64,000 nucleotides of DNA from an uncultured Collinsella sp. (GCA_900550195.1 URRB01000005.1:1-64000); one strand, 5' to 3'. Shown: positions 1 through 10,312, counted from the stretch's first letter. Program-made: numbers and translations. Notes: generated by a model from the sequence alone, not told the origin.

Positions 1-16
1 TCCGCACATGTGCGGA
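1..16. repeat. 16-bp perfect palindrome at window edge
   Basis: TCCGCACATGTGCGGA equals its own reverse complement. It lies just beyond the 3' end of the truncated kinase gene on the minus strand. It could be part of a terminator or one arm of a larger repeat cut by the window edge; too little context is visible to decide. Confidence 0.5.
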
Positions 17-49
17 TGAATGTGGGAAGTGTTCGGATGAAGTTGATAA

Positions 50-553
50 TCAAGGAAGGTCACGGTTGCGCGCTTCGAGCGCGAGGGCTCGTTCTTGCAG
101 CCCGTCGCGGGTACGGCGCATGCGCTGTTGCTCGCGCTCCAGCTGGGCGGTACGTAGCGATAGCAAGGTGGCGGCAACCGAAAGGATGGCGGTCAATAGG
201 AGCGTTCGGGTGGTGAGCGCGCCGGCGCGAAGGCTCCCGACGAGTGCGAAGACAAAGGCGATGCCAATTCCCAGCGCGGGCCAGGCGTGCTCGCGGCGCA
301 CGCGTCGCGCGATGTCATAGAAGGCGAGGGGCGCAAACGGCATAAGCGACGGCGCAAAGACGGCTACGATGACGTAGGCGTAGCTACCGGCCTCGCTGAC
401 GTGACGGGTGCGTTCGCCTTGCGCGACTTCGGCCAAGGCGGCGATGATGACGCCAATGCAAAACGCGGCGACCAAGCGAGCATCCACAGCAAGGCCTAAG
501 GCGGCCGCGATGCAGCACGCCAGCACGATCGATTTGTCGAAAAGCCTGTTCAT
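50..553 (-). CDS. Truncated sensor histidine kinase, membrane N-terminal region only
   Basis: A 167-residue product starting at MNRLFDKS, chosen because the hydrophobic domain begins there. It has about four or five membrane spans (roughly residues 8-120) followed by a charged helix rich in Arg, Gln and Glu that ends EARNRDLP. This layout matches the N-terminal half of membrane sensor kinases that sit beside ABC exporters. The DHp helix with the phosphorylated His and the ATPase domain are missing: a stop follows at once, although another frame stays open to the window edge. It is transcribed divergently from the ABC operon to the right. Reading: a broken or naturally truncated sensor. A short membrane protein of unrelated function is less likely but possible. 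Confidence 0.55.
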   Translation of the reverse strand: MNRLFDKSIVLACCIAAALGLAVDARLVAAFCIGVIIAALAEVAQGERTRHVSEAGSYAYVIVAVFAPSLMPFAPLAFYDIARRVRREHAWPALGIGIAFVFALVGSLRAGALTTRTLLLTAILSVAATLLSLRTAQLEREQQRMRRTRDGLQERALALEARNRDLP

Positions 554-751
554 ACGGGTATTGTACGCGATGCCGCGCATGGGGGAGGCGCCACCCGGAG
601 CAACCGTGACATTCCTCCCACGCGGCAAAGCGGGGACGTCGGCAGGCCGCACGGCCAAGTTCCGTACTCGTGACAAAGCTCACTGGCGCGCGCTGGCGGC
701 TCCTGCGATGATGCAATCGTACCGGGCCGCAATCAACAGAAGGGCCGCCTC

Positions 752-1690
752 ATGACAGATATCGTCCGCGTCGAAAACCTCGTCAAGCGCTACGACGACC
801 TTATCGCGCTCGACCACTTTAACCTCAGCATCGCCCCCGGCGAGATCTTTGGCCTGCTGGGCCCCAACGGCTCGGGCAAGACCACGTCCATCAACTGCAT
901 CCTGCAGCTGCTCGCCTACGACAAGGGCACCATCGAGCTGTTCGGCGAACCCATGACGCCCGCCCGCTACGACCTCAAGCGCCGCATCGGCGTGGTCCCG
1001 CAGCAAGTTGCGGTGTTTGACGAGCTTACCGTGCGCGAGAACATCGACTATTTCTGCAGCCTCTACGTTAACGACCGCAAGCGCCGCCGCGCGCTGGTGG
1101 ACGAGGCGATCGACTTTGTGGGCTTGGGCGACTTTACCAAGTTTCGCCCCGGCAAGCTCTCGGGCGGCCTGGCGCGTCGCCTCAACATTGCCTGCGGCAT
1201 TGCGCACAAGCCCGAGCTCATCTTCTTTGACGAGCCTACGGTGGCAGTCGACCCGCAGAGTCGCAACGCTATCCTGAAGGGCATCTGCCGCTTGCGCGAC
1301 GAGGGCGCCACGGTGGTGTATACCAGCCATTACATGGAGGAAGTCGAGCAGATTTGCAGCTGCATCATGATCATGGACGGCGGACGTGTGCTGGCGCAGG
1401 GCACCAACGACGAGCTCAAGCGCATGATTCAAATGGGCGAGAAGATCGTGATCGAGGTCGGTGAGCTGCCGAGCGCGGCGCTCGGTGCCGTCGCGAGCCT
1501 GCCACATGTCCTGGACTTGGCGGCGACGGCGGGCCAGCTCACGTTTTCGTGCGAGGCGAGCCCGCATAACCTGACGGACATTCTCGATGCGCTGCGCTCG
1601 CACGACGTGGCGCTTGGCCGCATTTATTCCGAGCCGCCGACCCTCAACGACGCGTTCCTCGAGATCACCGGCCGCGAGCTGCGCGACTAG
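752..1690 (+). CDS. ABC transporter ATP-binding protein (drug/antibiotic export type)
   Basis: A 312-residue ATPase. The Walker A motif GPNGSGKT is at about residues 37-44, the signature is the variant LSGGLARRL, and Walker B ends in FFDEPTVAVDP followed by the switch-region TSHYMEE. The C-terminal 80 residues form the accessory domain usual in ABC-2 exporters of the CcmA/DrrA group. It would power export through the two ABC-2 permeases downstream, with only 8 bases before the next gene. Substrate unknown; antimicrobial, lipid or self-resistance cargo is typical of the family. Confidence 0.9.
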   Translation: MTDIVRVENLVKRYDDLIALDHFNLSIAPGEIFGLLGPNGSGKTTSINCILQLLAYDKGTIELFGEPMTPARYDLKRRIGVVPQQVAVFDELTVRENIDYFCSLYVNDRKRRRALVDEAIDFVGLGDFTKFRPGKLSGGLARRLNIACGIAHKPELIFFDEPTVAVDPQSRNAILKGICRLRDEGATVVYTSHYMEEVEQICSCIMIMDGGRVLAQGTNDELKRMIQMGEKIVIEVGELPSAALGAVASLPHVLDLAATAGQLTFSCEASPHNLTDILDALRSHDVALGRIYSEPPTLNDAFLEITGRELRD

Positions 1691-1698
1691 GGGGCGCC

Positions 1699-2886
1699 AT
1701 GTTCAACACCATTATCATTACGGTCAAGACGCTGCTGCGCCGGCCGAGTACATGGGTTTGGGGCGCGGTCTTTCCCGTCGCGCTTTCCACGATGTTTATG
1801 TTTATGTTCGCGAACCTCAGCTCCGACGGCACGGTCGACCCGGTGCCGGTTGCCGTCATAGCGGACGAGGCCTGGGACGCCTCGACCTTTAAGGACGTGG
1901 CGACGTCGCTTGCCAAGGAGAGCGACGATCAGCTGCTCGAGATTCACGAGTGCGACGACGCAGCCGATGCGAACCGTGCGCTTAAGGCCGGCGAGGTTGC
2001 GGGCATCTATACGGTCGACGACGCAGGCGTACCCAAGCTCACACTGCTATCGAGCTACGACAGCTCGCGTGCCTCATCGGTGCTCACCGATCGCAGCATT
2101 CTGGAGACGGTGGCAAGCTCGTATACACAAAATGCCGAGCTCATGTCCCAGATTGCCCAGGACAACCCGGCGGCGCTCGCCGACCCGGAGGCGGTTGCGC
2201 GCGCCCTGTCGCTCGAGGGCAGTACCCGCCGCGTAAGCCTGACACGCACCACACCCGATGGCACGGTCATCTACTATTACGCGCTCTTTGGCCTGGTCGC
2301 GATGATGTCTGCCGAGTTTGCCGCCTTGAGCGTCGTCGATCTGCAGCCCAATCTGTCGGGCCTTGGCGCGCGTCGCTGCGTGGGCAGCCTTTCCAAGACG
2401 GCGTCGCTGGCCGGCATCTTTGTCGGCTCGTGGCTGGTTTCCTTCGCCTCGATGGCGATCGCAATCGGCTACGTGCGCCTGGTCGTGGGCGTCGACTTTG
2501 GCGGGCGCGAGGGGCTGTGTCTGGTGGGCGGCGCCGCTTCCGCGCTTGCCGCCACGGGCCTGGGACTCTTTGTGGGCACACTTCCCGTTAAGGGCGGCAA
2601 GGCGTCCAAGTCCGGCATCCTCACGGGCTTTGCTACCACGTGCGCCCTGTTCGCCGGCCTCTACGGCGAGCCGGCGATGGCGCTTGCCGACGACGTCGCC
2701 CGCGCCTGCCCGGCCGAGTGCTGGCTCAACCCCGTCAAGCTCATCTGCGACATGTTCAATCGCCTGTATTTCTTTGAGGACCTGGGGCCCTTCGCTGTTC
2801 GCGCGGGCGCGCTCGTCCTGATGGCCCTGGTGTTTGTCGCCGCCGCTACGCTGATCTTTGGAAGGAGTCGCTATGAGCACCTTTAA
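1699..2886 (+). CDS. ABC-2 type permease, subunit 1
   Basis: A 395-residue membrane protein. One span near residues 18-38 is followed by a long extracytoplasmic loop (about 40-190) and then roughly five spans to the C terminus. This is the ABC2_membrane_3/YhgE-like layout of half-size exporters. A GGGGGCGCC stretch provides the ribosome site right after the ATPase stop. Its 3' end overlaps the next permease start by 14 bases, so the two are probably translationally coupled and form a heterodimer. Specificity cannot be read from sequence. Confidence 0.85.
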   Translation: MFNTIIITVKTLLRRPSTWVWGAVFPVALSTMFMFMFANLSSDGTVDPVPVAVIADEAWDASTFKDVATSLAKESDDQLLEIHECDDAADANRALKAGEVAGIYTVDDAGVPKLTLLSSYDSSRASSVLTDRSILETVASSYTQNAELMSQIAQDNPAALADPEAVARALSLEGSTRRVSLTRTTPDGTVIYYYALFGLVAMMSAEFAALSVVDLQPNLSGLGARRCVGSLSKTASLAGIFVGSWLVSFASMAIAIGYVRLVVGVDFGGREGLCLVGGAASALAATGLGLFVGTLPVKGGKASKSGILTGFATTCALFAGLYGEPAMALADDVARACPAECWLNPVKLICDMFNRLYFFEDLGPFAVRAGALVLMALVFVAAATLIFGRSRYEHL

Positions 2887-4078
2887 GACCGCGCTTCGCA
2901 TGGCGTTGGCGCACCCGTTCTACCTGCTCATCTATACGGTGTTCATCTCGCTCATGGGCGTATTCATCGCGGCATCGGTGAGCTGGAACTCGTCGCAGCT
3001 CACCGAGTACGAGCCCTACGACGCCAACGTGATCGTGGTCGACCGCGACGGCAGTGATCTTTCACGTGCGCTCAGCAAGCACCTAGGTTCGCGTTTTGAG
3101 CTGGTCACGGGCGTCGGCGACGATACGTACGATCTTGCGGACGCGCTCTCCAAGAGCAACAGCGCCAAGGGTAGTGCCGACTGCGTGTTCTTTATCCCGG
3201 AGGGGTTCGAGGACGACCTCGTTGCGGCCGCCCGTGCGGGGGAGGCCCTGCCCAAACTCGACGTGACGTACGGCTCCGGCACCATGGCGGCGGCGCTCTC
3301 GTCTGCCGAGGCCTCGCGCTGGATCTCGCTCGCGGGTGCTGCGGCGGCGCTTGAGCCCGCTGCTTCTAACGGCGACGTTGCCAAGGCCGCCGAGCATGCC
3401 GCTGTAAAGCGCGCGGAGGTCCAGATCGAGCAGATCAAGGTCGACTCGACTGCCGCCGCCACGCTCGAGTCGTACTTTAACTTTGGCGCGTACGCGATTA
3501 TCTCGTCGGTCATCGTGTCGGTGGGGCTGGTGCTCTCGGGCATGAACGAGCCCGAGCGCGTGCGTCGTATGGATGCCGGCCCAATCCCCGAGCGCCAGCG
3601 TTCGCTTGCCGTGTTTGCGGCCGCCGCCGTGCTCGCCGTCTGTATCTGGTTTGTGTCGAGCATGATGGGCGTCGTGGGCTTTGCCGGCGCGGTTGCCGAG
3701 GTCGGCGTGGGCCGCGTGTGCCTGGCGCTGGCGGCGACGTTTGCCCTGGCGTGCACGCCGCTGGCCGTTGGCTTTATGCTGTCGAGTCTGGGTGCGCGCG
3801 AGGAGCTGCTCAACGGTGTGGGCAACCTGCTTGGCATGCTCATGACGTTTTTGGGCGGCGCCTGGATGCCACTGTCGCTCATGGGCTCGGCCGTGCAGAC
3901 GGTGGCGCACTTTGTGCCGACGTTTTGGGTCAACGATGCGATCGGCAAGGCGCTTGCCTCTGATCTGACATCTGCCGTACTGGGCGACATCGTCTGCGAT
4001 CTGGGTGTCACGGTGCTCTTTGCCGCGGCCATCGCCGCCGTAGGCCTGGCCCTCTCACGCGCCAAATCCCGCGCCTAG
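2873..4078 (+). CDS. ABC-2 type permease, subunit 2
   Basis: A 401-residue protein of the same design as the previous gene: an N-terminal span (about residues 13-35), a large external domain to about residue 200, then five or six spans. The start ATGAGCACC is chosen because GGAAGGAG lies 6 bases upstream; an upstream in-frame GTG at 2858 is less likely. Together with the ATPase at 752 and the permease at 1699 it completes a three-gene exporter. Confidence 0.85.
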   Translation: MSTFKTALRMALAHPFYLLIYTVFISLMGVFIAASVSWNSSQLTEYEPYDANVIVVDRDGSDLSRALSKHLGSRFELVTGVGDDTYDLADALSKSNSAKGSADCVFFIPEGFEDDLVAAARAGEALPKLDVTYGSGTMAAALSSAEASRWISLAGAAAALEPAASNGDVAKAAEHAAVKRAEVQIEQIKVDSTAAATLESYFNFGAYAIISSVIVSVGLVLSGMNEPERVRRMDAGPIPERQRSLAVFAAAAVLAVCIWFVSSMMGVVGFAGAVAEVGVGRVCLALAATFALACTPLAVGFMLSSLGAREELLNGVGNLLGMLMTFLGGAWMPLSLMGSAVQTVAHFVPTFWVNDAIGKALASDLTSAVLGDIVCDLGVTVLFAAAIAAVGLALSRAKSRA

Positions 4079-4159
4079 TCTGAAATAAATCCTAGGCCTC
4101 GCCCCAAAATAGTTCGCCAAGGTTTACTATTACGTTCATAAAGTAGTACGAGGCTAACA

Positions 4160-4885
<726 letters not shown>

Positions 4886-4893
4886 GCGGCGCC

Positions 4894-7560
4894 ATGACAC
4901 CTCTCGCAAAACGTCTCCCGCGCGAGCTGCGCCGCAATATCGGCAAGTACCTGGGCATCTTTTTGCTTATGTGCGGAAGTATCGCTCTCACCTCGGGCTT
5001 TTTGCTCGCGGCGCATTCCATCGGCTGCCTCATCGATGACATGCGCGATGCGTACACGATTGAGGACGGCCGCGTGACCACCTCCTTCGAGGCGACCGAG
5101 GAGCAACTCAAGGCAGCCGAGGACGCGGCCGACGACGTCGGCGGCGTCACGCTCTACAAGAATTTCTCCATCGACGCCATCATCAAAAAGACCGCCGGCG
5201 ACGACGGCACCAAGCGCACGCTGCGCACCTATGCGCAGCGCACCAAGGTCGATATCGCGTCCTACTGTGAGGGCAAGGAGCCCAAGACGGACGATGAGGT
5301 AGCCATCGACCGTGTCTTCGCCACCAACAACGACCTCGCCGTGGGCGATAAGGTTGAGCTTGAGGGCCGCACCTACATCATCTGCGGCATCATGACCCAG
5401 CCCGACAGTCAGGCGCTGTTTCTCAACAATTCGGACTTTACGGTGAACACCATCACGTACGGCGTGGCCGAGGTCACCGATGGCGGCTTTGCCGCGCTCG
5501 AAGATGCCGGCGGCGCGCCCGCCTACACCTACTCCTTCACCTTTACCGATCGCGACCTCCCCACCGCGGACCGCATCGATGCGGAGCAGGATATGGTTGA
5601 GGCACTGACCGACGTCGATGCGCGCGTGGACGATCTGATCGACGCCGATTCCAATCAAGGCATTGGCTATGCGCGCGATGACGTGGACGGCGACTCTATG
5701 ATGTGGATGACGCTGCTCGACATCATCATCGTGATCATGGCGTTCGTCTTTGTGGTCCTTACCGACGCCACCATCGAGGAGGAGAGCGCCATCATCGGCA
5801 CACTGCTCGCCAGCGGCTATCGCCGTCGCGAGATCGTACTGCACTACCTCGCGCTTCCCGCCATCGTGGGCATGCTCGCGGCGCTGTTGGGCACCGCGCT
5901 CGGCGTTGCGTTCTTTACCGAGCCCATGCGCGGCCTCTATTACGGCTCGTACAGCCTGCCGCCCTTCCAGGTGTACTGGAGCTGGGAGATCTTTGTGAAG
6001 TGCGCCGTGGTTCCCGCCGCCGCGCTCATCCTCATTACGCTGGTGGGCCTGCTCCGCAAAATGGGCAAGACGCCGTTGCAGTTCCTCCGTCACGAGGCGG
6101 GCGGCAAGTCGGGCACCAAGCGCGGCCTGCAGCTGCCGGAGCGCATGGGCTTTGTCTCGCGCTTCCGCCTGCGCATCTTCCTGCGTAATCTGGGCAACTT
6201 CGCCACGCTTTTCGTGGGCATTGCGTTTGCCTCGCTGCTACTGCTCTTTGGCCTGGCGATTCTGCCCACGATGACGCACTACGCGGACAACCTCGAGACA
6301 AGCCTGGTCGCCGAGCACCAGTACACGCTCAAGGCTCCGCTGGAACTCGAGGGCACCGCCGAGGAGCGCGAGCAGTGGTCGGCACTCGAGCGTTTGCAGT
6401 CGGTTGACGGCGCGCTGCTTTCTGCCGCTCAGGATGCCGATGACGAGCTTGACGACGCGGCCGATGCAGCGCAGGCGGCAGCCGATGCCGCGACCGCATC
6501 TCCGTCTGCCGAGAGCCTGACCGCGGCGCAGGACGCGCTCGCCAAGGTCCAGGACAAGAAGGATGCGCTCTACGCGCGCCTCGATGACCTTGCCGATGCC
6601 CTCGGCTGCGACCGCGACGAGGCTATCGACCTGATCGACAAGGCCTCTAAGATCGACACTGACAACGATGATATCCACCCGGTCAATACGACCGACAACG
6701 GCGCGGGCGCAATCGCGCAGGCCGAGAAATATGCCGTTTACCAGCTGCAATACGACCGCGGCGATGGAAATGGGCAGGAGACGATTTCCGTCTACGGCAT
6801 CTCGCCCGATTCGCGCTATTGGAAAGACCTCAACGTTGGCGATGGGCGCGTCGTCTTTGGCAGCGGCCTGCTCGACAAGTTTGGCTGGAGCGAGGGCCAG
6901 AAGGTCACGCTCATCGACAAGTACGAGGGGGAGCATTATTCCCTTGAGTACGCGGGCAAGGACTGTGCCTGGGGCTCCAAGTCGGACATGAATATCTATA
7001 TGAGCATCGATGACTTTAACGAGCTGTTCGGCAATGACGCCACCTACTTTAACGGCTATGTGAGCGACGAGAAGCTCGACCTCGATGCTCGTTACTTTGC
7101 CGGCGACACCACGCCCGACGACATGCGGGCCGTGGGCGACCAGTTCATCGGCATGATGAGCAAAATGATCGGCATGATGGTTGGCCTCGCGGTGTTTATC
7201 TTCCTGCTGTTTATGTATCTACTGACCAAGGCTGTGATCGACCACAGCGCCCGTTCGATTAGCTATATGAAAGTCTTTGGCTATCGCGATAGCGAGATCT
7301 CGCATCTGTACATCCGCTCGATCACGCTGTGCGTGGCGGCGTCGCTCGTGCTGAGTCTGCCGGTCATTATTGGCTCGCTCACGGCCATCTTCCGCTCGAT
7401 GCTGCTCGCCTACAACGGCAATATCGAAATCTATGCGCCCGCTTGGTCCATGGTTGCATGCGTCGGCATTGGCTTTGCGACCTACCTGGTCGTGGCGTTG
7501 CTGCACATGCGTTCCATCAAACGTGTGGGCCTGGCCGAAACTCTCAAGGTGCAGGAGTAG
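4894..7560 (+). CDS. Large FtsX-like ABC permease with coiled-coil insert
   Basis: An 888-residue protein with two FtsX modules. There is one span at about residues 19-40, an external domain, a three-span block at about 270-395, another span at about 440-460, a second large external domain, and a final three-span block from about 760. The second external domain carries an Ala/Asp-rich heptad stretch at about residues 510-585, predicted coiled coil. The start is ATGACACCT after GGTAGGCGGC. Partner of the ATPase at 4160. MacB-type pairs act on the cell envelope or in peptide resistance (BceAB-like) rather than in classical transport. Confidence 0.85.
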   Translation: MTPLAKRLPRELRRNIGKYLGIFLLMCGSIALTSGFLLAAHSIGCLIDDMRDAYTIEDGRVTTSFEATEEQLKAAEDAADDVGGVTLYKNFSIDAIIKKTAGDDGTKRTLRTYAQRTKVDIASYCEGKEPKTDDEVAIDRVFATNNDLAVGDKVELEGRTYIICGIMTQPDSQALFLNNSDFTVNTITYGVAEVTDGGFAALEDAGGAPAYTYSFTFTDRDLPTADRIDAEQDMVEALTDVDARVDDLIDADSNQGIGYARDDVDGDSMMWMTLLDIIIVIMAFVFVVLTDATIEEESAIIGTLLASGYRRREIVLHYLALPAIVGMLAALLGTALGVAFFTEPMRGLYYGSYSLPPFQVYWSWEIFVKCAVVPAAALILITLVGLLRKMGKTPLQFLRHEAGGKSGTKRGLQLPERMGFVSRFRLRIFLRNLGNFATLFVGIAFASLLLLFGLAILPTMTHYADNLETSLVAEHQYTLKAPLELEGTAEEREQWSALERLQSVDGALLSAAQDADDELDDAADAAQAAADAATASPSAESLTAAQDALAKVQDKKDALYARLDDLADALGCDRDEAIDLIDKASKIDTDNDDIHPVNTTDNGAGAIAQAEKYAVYQLQYDRGDGNGQETISVYGISPDSRYWKDLNVGDGRVVFGSGLLDKFGWSEGQKVTLIDKYEGEHYSLEYAGKDCAWGSKSDMNIYMSIDDFNELFGNDATYFNGYVSDEKLDLDARYFAGDTTPDDMRAVGDQFIGMMSKMIGMMVGLAVFIFLLFMYLLTKAVIDHSARSISYMKVFGYRDSEISHLYIRSITLCVAASLVLSLPVIIGSLTAIFRSMLLAYNGNIEIYAPAWSMVACVGIGFATYLVVALLHMRSIKRVGLAETLKVQE

Positions 7561-7740
7561 TCATCGGGGACAGTCTTAAACGACTAGTCATCGGGGACAG
7601 TCTTTGCTGACTTGCCGGCTCGCCGGCCGGCTGGAAAGGACTGTCCCTAGCTGCCGGCACTTGGGGACTGTCCCCAACTGCCGGGTGGCGAAAGAGTGTC
7701 CCTTGCGACTACTCATTTAAGAACATCCCCAATGACTAGG
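7561..7740. repeat. Composite intergenic repeat cluster (GGGGACAGTC family)
   Basis: Non-coding spacer built from repeated units. TCATCGGGGACAGTCTT occurs twice in tandem (from 7561 and about 7588). A GC-rich inverted segment around CTTGCCGGCTCGCCGGCC follows, then ACTGTCCC and GGGGACTGTCCCC, and finally the inverted TTTAAGAACATCCCCAATGACTAG. Related copies lie at 16099-16135 and 48165-48216. No gene is visible. It probably forms nested hairpins in RNA and may also serve as the terminator region of the FtsX gene. Confidence 0.75.
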
Positions 7741-7821
7741 TGCCGTACTTGACTTTAACTCTGCTTTAACTGGTACCATCCTCTATGTCTGTAACGCCAT
7801 ATAGACCGAGGGGATAGATCT

Positions 7822-9027
7822 ATGACCGCAACTGCACCCGCAGCACCCGCTAAGGTGTACTTCACCAACCTGCGCACGCATGCTCGCGAGAGCCAGCTCG
7901 ACAAGCTCAAGCGCCTCATCCGTCACGCCGGTATCGAGCAGATCGACTTTGAGAACAAGTTCGTCGCCATCAAGATTCACTTTGGCGAGCTGGGCAACCT
8001 GAGCTTTTTGCGCCCCAACTACGCCCGCGCCGTCGCGGACGTCGTGAAGGAGCTGGGCGGCAAGCCCTTCCTCACCGACTGCAATACGCTCTATGTCGGT
8101 AGCCGCAAAAACGCGCTCGAGCACATTGATACCGCCTACCAGAACGGCTTTACCCCGTATGCTACGGGTTGCCAGATCATCATTGCCGACGGCCTCAAGG
8201 GCACCGACGAGGCGCTCGTCCCGGTCGAGGGCGGCGAGTACGTGCACGAGGCCAAGATCGGTCAGGCGCTCATGGATGCCGATATCGTGATCAGCCTCAC
8301 CCACTTTAAGGGCCATGAGCAGGCCGGTTTTGGCGGCGCCATGAAGAACCTGGGCATGGGAGGCGGCAGCCGTGCCGGCAAGATGGAGCAGCATGCCGCC
8401 GGCAAGCCGAACGTCGCGACCGAGCACTGCGTTGGCTGCCATGCCTGCGAAAAGATCTGCGCGCACAACGCTATCTCGTTCGACGGCACCCGCGAGCGCG
8501 AGCTTGCCAGCGGCGCTACTCGCACGGTGCACGTGGCTGCCATCGACCACGATCGCTGCGTGGGCTGCGGACGCTGCATTGCGGCATGCAACCAGGACTG
8601 CATCAAGCCCGGTTATGAGGCCGCGGCCGACGTGCTCAACTGCAAGATCGCCGAGTATACGAAGGCCGTCGTCGACGGCCGCCCGAGCTTCCACATCTCG
8701 CTTGCCATGGACATCAGTCCCAACTGCGACTGCCATCCCGAAAACGATACGCCTATCGTCAACGACATCGGCATGTTCGCGAGCTTCGACCCGGTCGCCA
8801 TCGACCAGGCCTGCGCCGACGCCGTCATGGCGTCTGAGCCGCTGCCCAACACCGAGCTCACCGATAGCGCGGCCAAGATGGAGCACAACCACGAGCATCT
8901 GGAGGGCGAGCAGGCCAAGGATCCCTTCTGCATCACGCATCCCGACACCGACTGGCGCGTGTGCATCGCGCACGCCGAGAAGATCGGCCTGGGCACGAGC
9001 AAGTACGAGCTCATCGAGGTCAAGTAG
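7822..9027 (+). CDS. DUF362 domain protein with two [4Fe-4S] ferredoxin motifs
   Basis: A 401-residue cytosolic protein. An N-terminal DUF362 domain (about residues 8-190; KIHFGELGN, GFGGAMKNLGMG) is followed by two clusters, CVGCHACEKIC and CVGCGRCIAAC, each in the C-x2-C-x2-C-x3-C spacing that binds a [4Fe-4S] centre, and then a second DUF362 segment. Such proteins are common in anaerobes and are presumed to be electron carriers or oxidoreductases of unknown substrate. It appears monocistronic, with its own start after GAGGGGATAG and a strong terminator at 9076. Confidence 0.9.
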   Translation: MTATAPAAPAKVYFTNLRTHARESQLDKLKRLIRHAGIEQIDFENKFVAIKIHFGELGNLSFLRPNYARAVADVVKELGGKPFLTDCNTLYVGSRKNALEHIDTAYQNGFTPYATGCQIIIADGLKGTDEALVPVEGGEYVHEAKIGQALMDADIVISLTHFKGHEQAGFGGAMKNLGMGGGSRAGKMEQHAAGKPNVATEHCVGCHACEKICAHNAISFDGTRERELASGATRTVHVAAIDHDRCVGCGRCIAACNQDCIKPGYEAAADVLNCKIAEYTKAVVDGRPSFHISLAMDISPNCDCHPENDTPIVNDIGMFASFDPVAIDQACADAVMASEPLPNTELTDSAAKMEHNHEHLEGEQAKDPFCITHPDTDWRVCIAHAEKIGLGTSKYELIEVK

Positions 9028-9075
9028 CACCTAGCTATTAGACAAAACAAGCGCCTTTGTAGCACAACTGTTAGC

Positions 9076-9114
9076 AAAAGCCGCCCGTGAGCACAGTGCC
9101 CACGGGCGGCTTTT
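9076..9114 (+). terminator. Rho-independent terminator after DUF362 gene
   Basis: The stem AAAAGCCGCCCGTG pairs with CACGGGCGGCTTTT around an 11-base loop and ends in a T run. It can also act in reverse for the convergent hydrolase gene. Confidence 0.9.
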
Positions 9115-9160
9115 CGGAAGTGCTAGGGGGTCAGATAGGCCAGTAAACCGTACTATTTGC

Positions 9161-10126
9161 CTAAAAATACTCGTCGAGGAAGTCGTCGACCGTGTTCCAG
9201 TAGAGTTCGGGGTCGACCTGCGCGCTCTTGGCGTGGGTGGCGCCATGGACGGTGAGCTTTTGCTTGACCTTGCTGGCGCACGCGTCGTAGTTTTGGTCGA
9301 GCATGCTGTACGGCACAAAGGTGTCTTGGTCACCGTGGATAAACAGCATGGGAACCGTCGCGCGCTTGAGCTGTTCCACGCTGCTCGCCTTATGAAAGTC
9401 GTAGCCCGCGCGCACGTTGCACACCAAGTTTGCTACATCGAGCAAGGGAAAGCTGGGCAGGCCGAACACGTCCTTGAGCTGCAGAGAAAACTCGTCCCAA
9501 ACACTCGTATAACCGCAGTCCTCGATAATGCATTTCACGTTTGCGGGCAGAGGTTCCCCCGCGACGTTCATGGCGGTCGCCGCGCCCATGGATTCGCCAA
9601 AGACCAGGATGCGCGCCTTGGGGTCAGCCTGAACGATTCGCTCGATCCATGCGACGATGTCGAGGCGCTCGGGCCAGCCCATGCCGATATAGTCGCCGCC
9701 GGAGCGCTCGTGGGCGCGGGCGGCGGGTGCGAGTACGTTCATGCCACGGTCGTGGAAGCGTTTGGCGTATCGGGCCATACCGATGGGCTCGTTGGTATAT
9801 CCATGCAGGCAGACGGCGTAGTCGTGCGTGCTCTCCGACGCAGCAAAATACCAGGCGGCAAGCTCGGTCCCGTCGTCCGCGGTGAGGTTGCTGCTCTTGC
9901 GGTTCTCTTTAAACCATGCCCGCGCCTCGGTATCCTCGGCATCCGGCTGCTCACCTTCTTTGTCGTTCTTGCTATCCTGCATCATCTTCATGGTGTATGG
10001 CGCGCGGGGATTCAGCGCGAAGTCAAACAGAAAGTTGCCGGCAAACCCCAGCAGCGCGACAACGAGCACCAGTGCAACGATGCCGGCTATCTTGAGCTTT
10101 CGATGGGAACGTGCGTTTTGAGCCAT
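9161..10126 (-). CDS. Membrane-anchored alpha/beta hydrolase
   Basis: A 321-residue protein with one N-terminal membrane span (about residues 12-36) and an alpha/beta-hydrolase fold outside. The nucleophile elbow is GESMG (Ser near residue 179). A likely acid lies in HGDQDTFVPY and the His in GATHAK. The oxyanion region is CLHGYTNEP. It resembles the YqkD/BAAT-like family of surface or secreted hydrolases; the substrate is unknown, with lipids or short esters plausible. Divergent from the hemolysin III gene. Its promoter region holds two related palindromes (10146-10161 and 10191-10206). Confidence 0.85.
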   Translation of the reverse strand: MAQNARSHRKLKIAGIVALVLVVALLGFAGNFLFDFALNPRAPYTMKMMQDSKNDKEGEQPDAEDTEARAWFKENRKSSNLTADDGTELAAWYFAASESTHDYAVCLHGYTNEPIGMARYAKRFHDRGMNVLAPAARAHERSGGDYIGMGWPERLDIVAWIERIVQADPKARILVFGESMGAATAMNVAGEPLPANVKCIIEDCGYTSVWDEFSLQLKDVFGLPSFPLLDVANLVCNVRAGYDFHKASSVEQLKRATVPMLFIHGDQDTFVPYSMLDQNYDACASKVKQKLTVHGATHAKSAQVDPELYWNTVDDFLDEYF

Positions 10127-10145
10127 GCGGTATTCTCCTATAAGA

Positions 10146-10206
10146 TGTTAATACATCAACATTTAATGCAAGCGCATTATGGATGTTCGCCGTTGATGCG
10201 TCAACA
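10146..10206. promoter_or_regulatory. Pair of operator-like palindromes between divergent genes
   Basis: TGTTAATACATCAACA (10146-10161) and CGTTGATGCGTCAACA (10191-10206) fit the shared pattern GTTRATRCRTCAACA. They are spaced 45 bases apart, close to four helical turns. A third copy, TGTTGATGGGTCAACA, sits at 51519-51534. This suggests a dimeric repressor binding site; the regulator is not identified. Confidence 0.5.
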
Positions 10207-10312
10207 GGCAAAGAATGGGTAAACAAAGGGTCACGTATGGTGCAAATTTCGCACGTACCTAGACGCTTTGATATAGTGTTGAGAACTCTTTACGTTGGAG
10301 GATGTAACCGGC

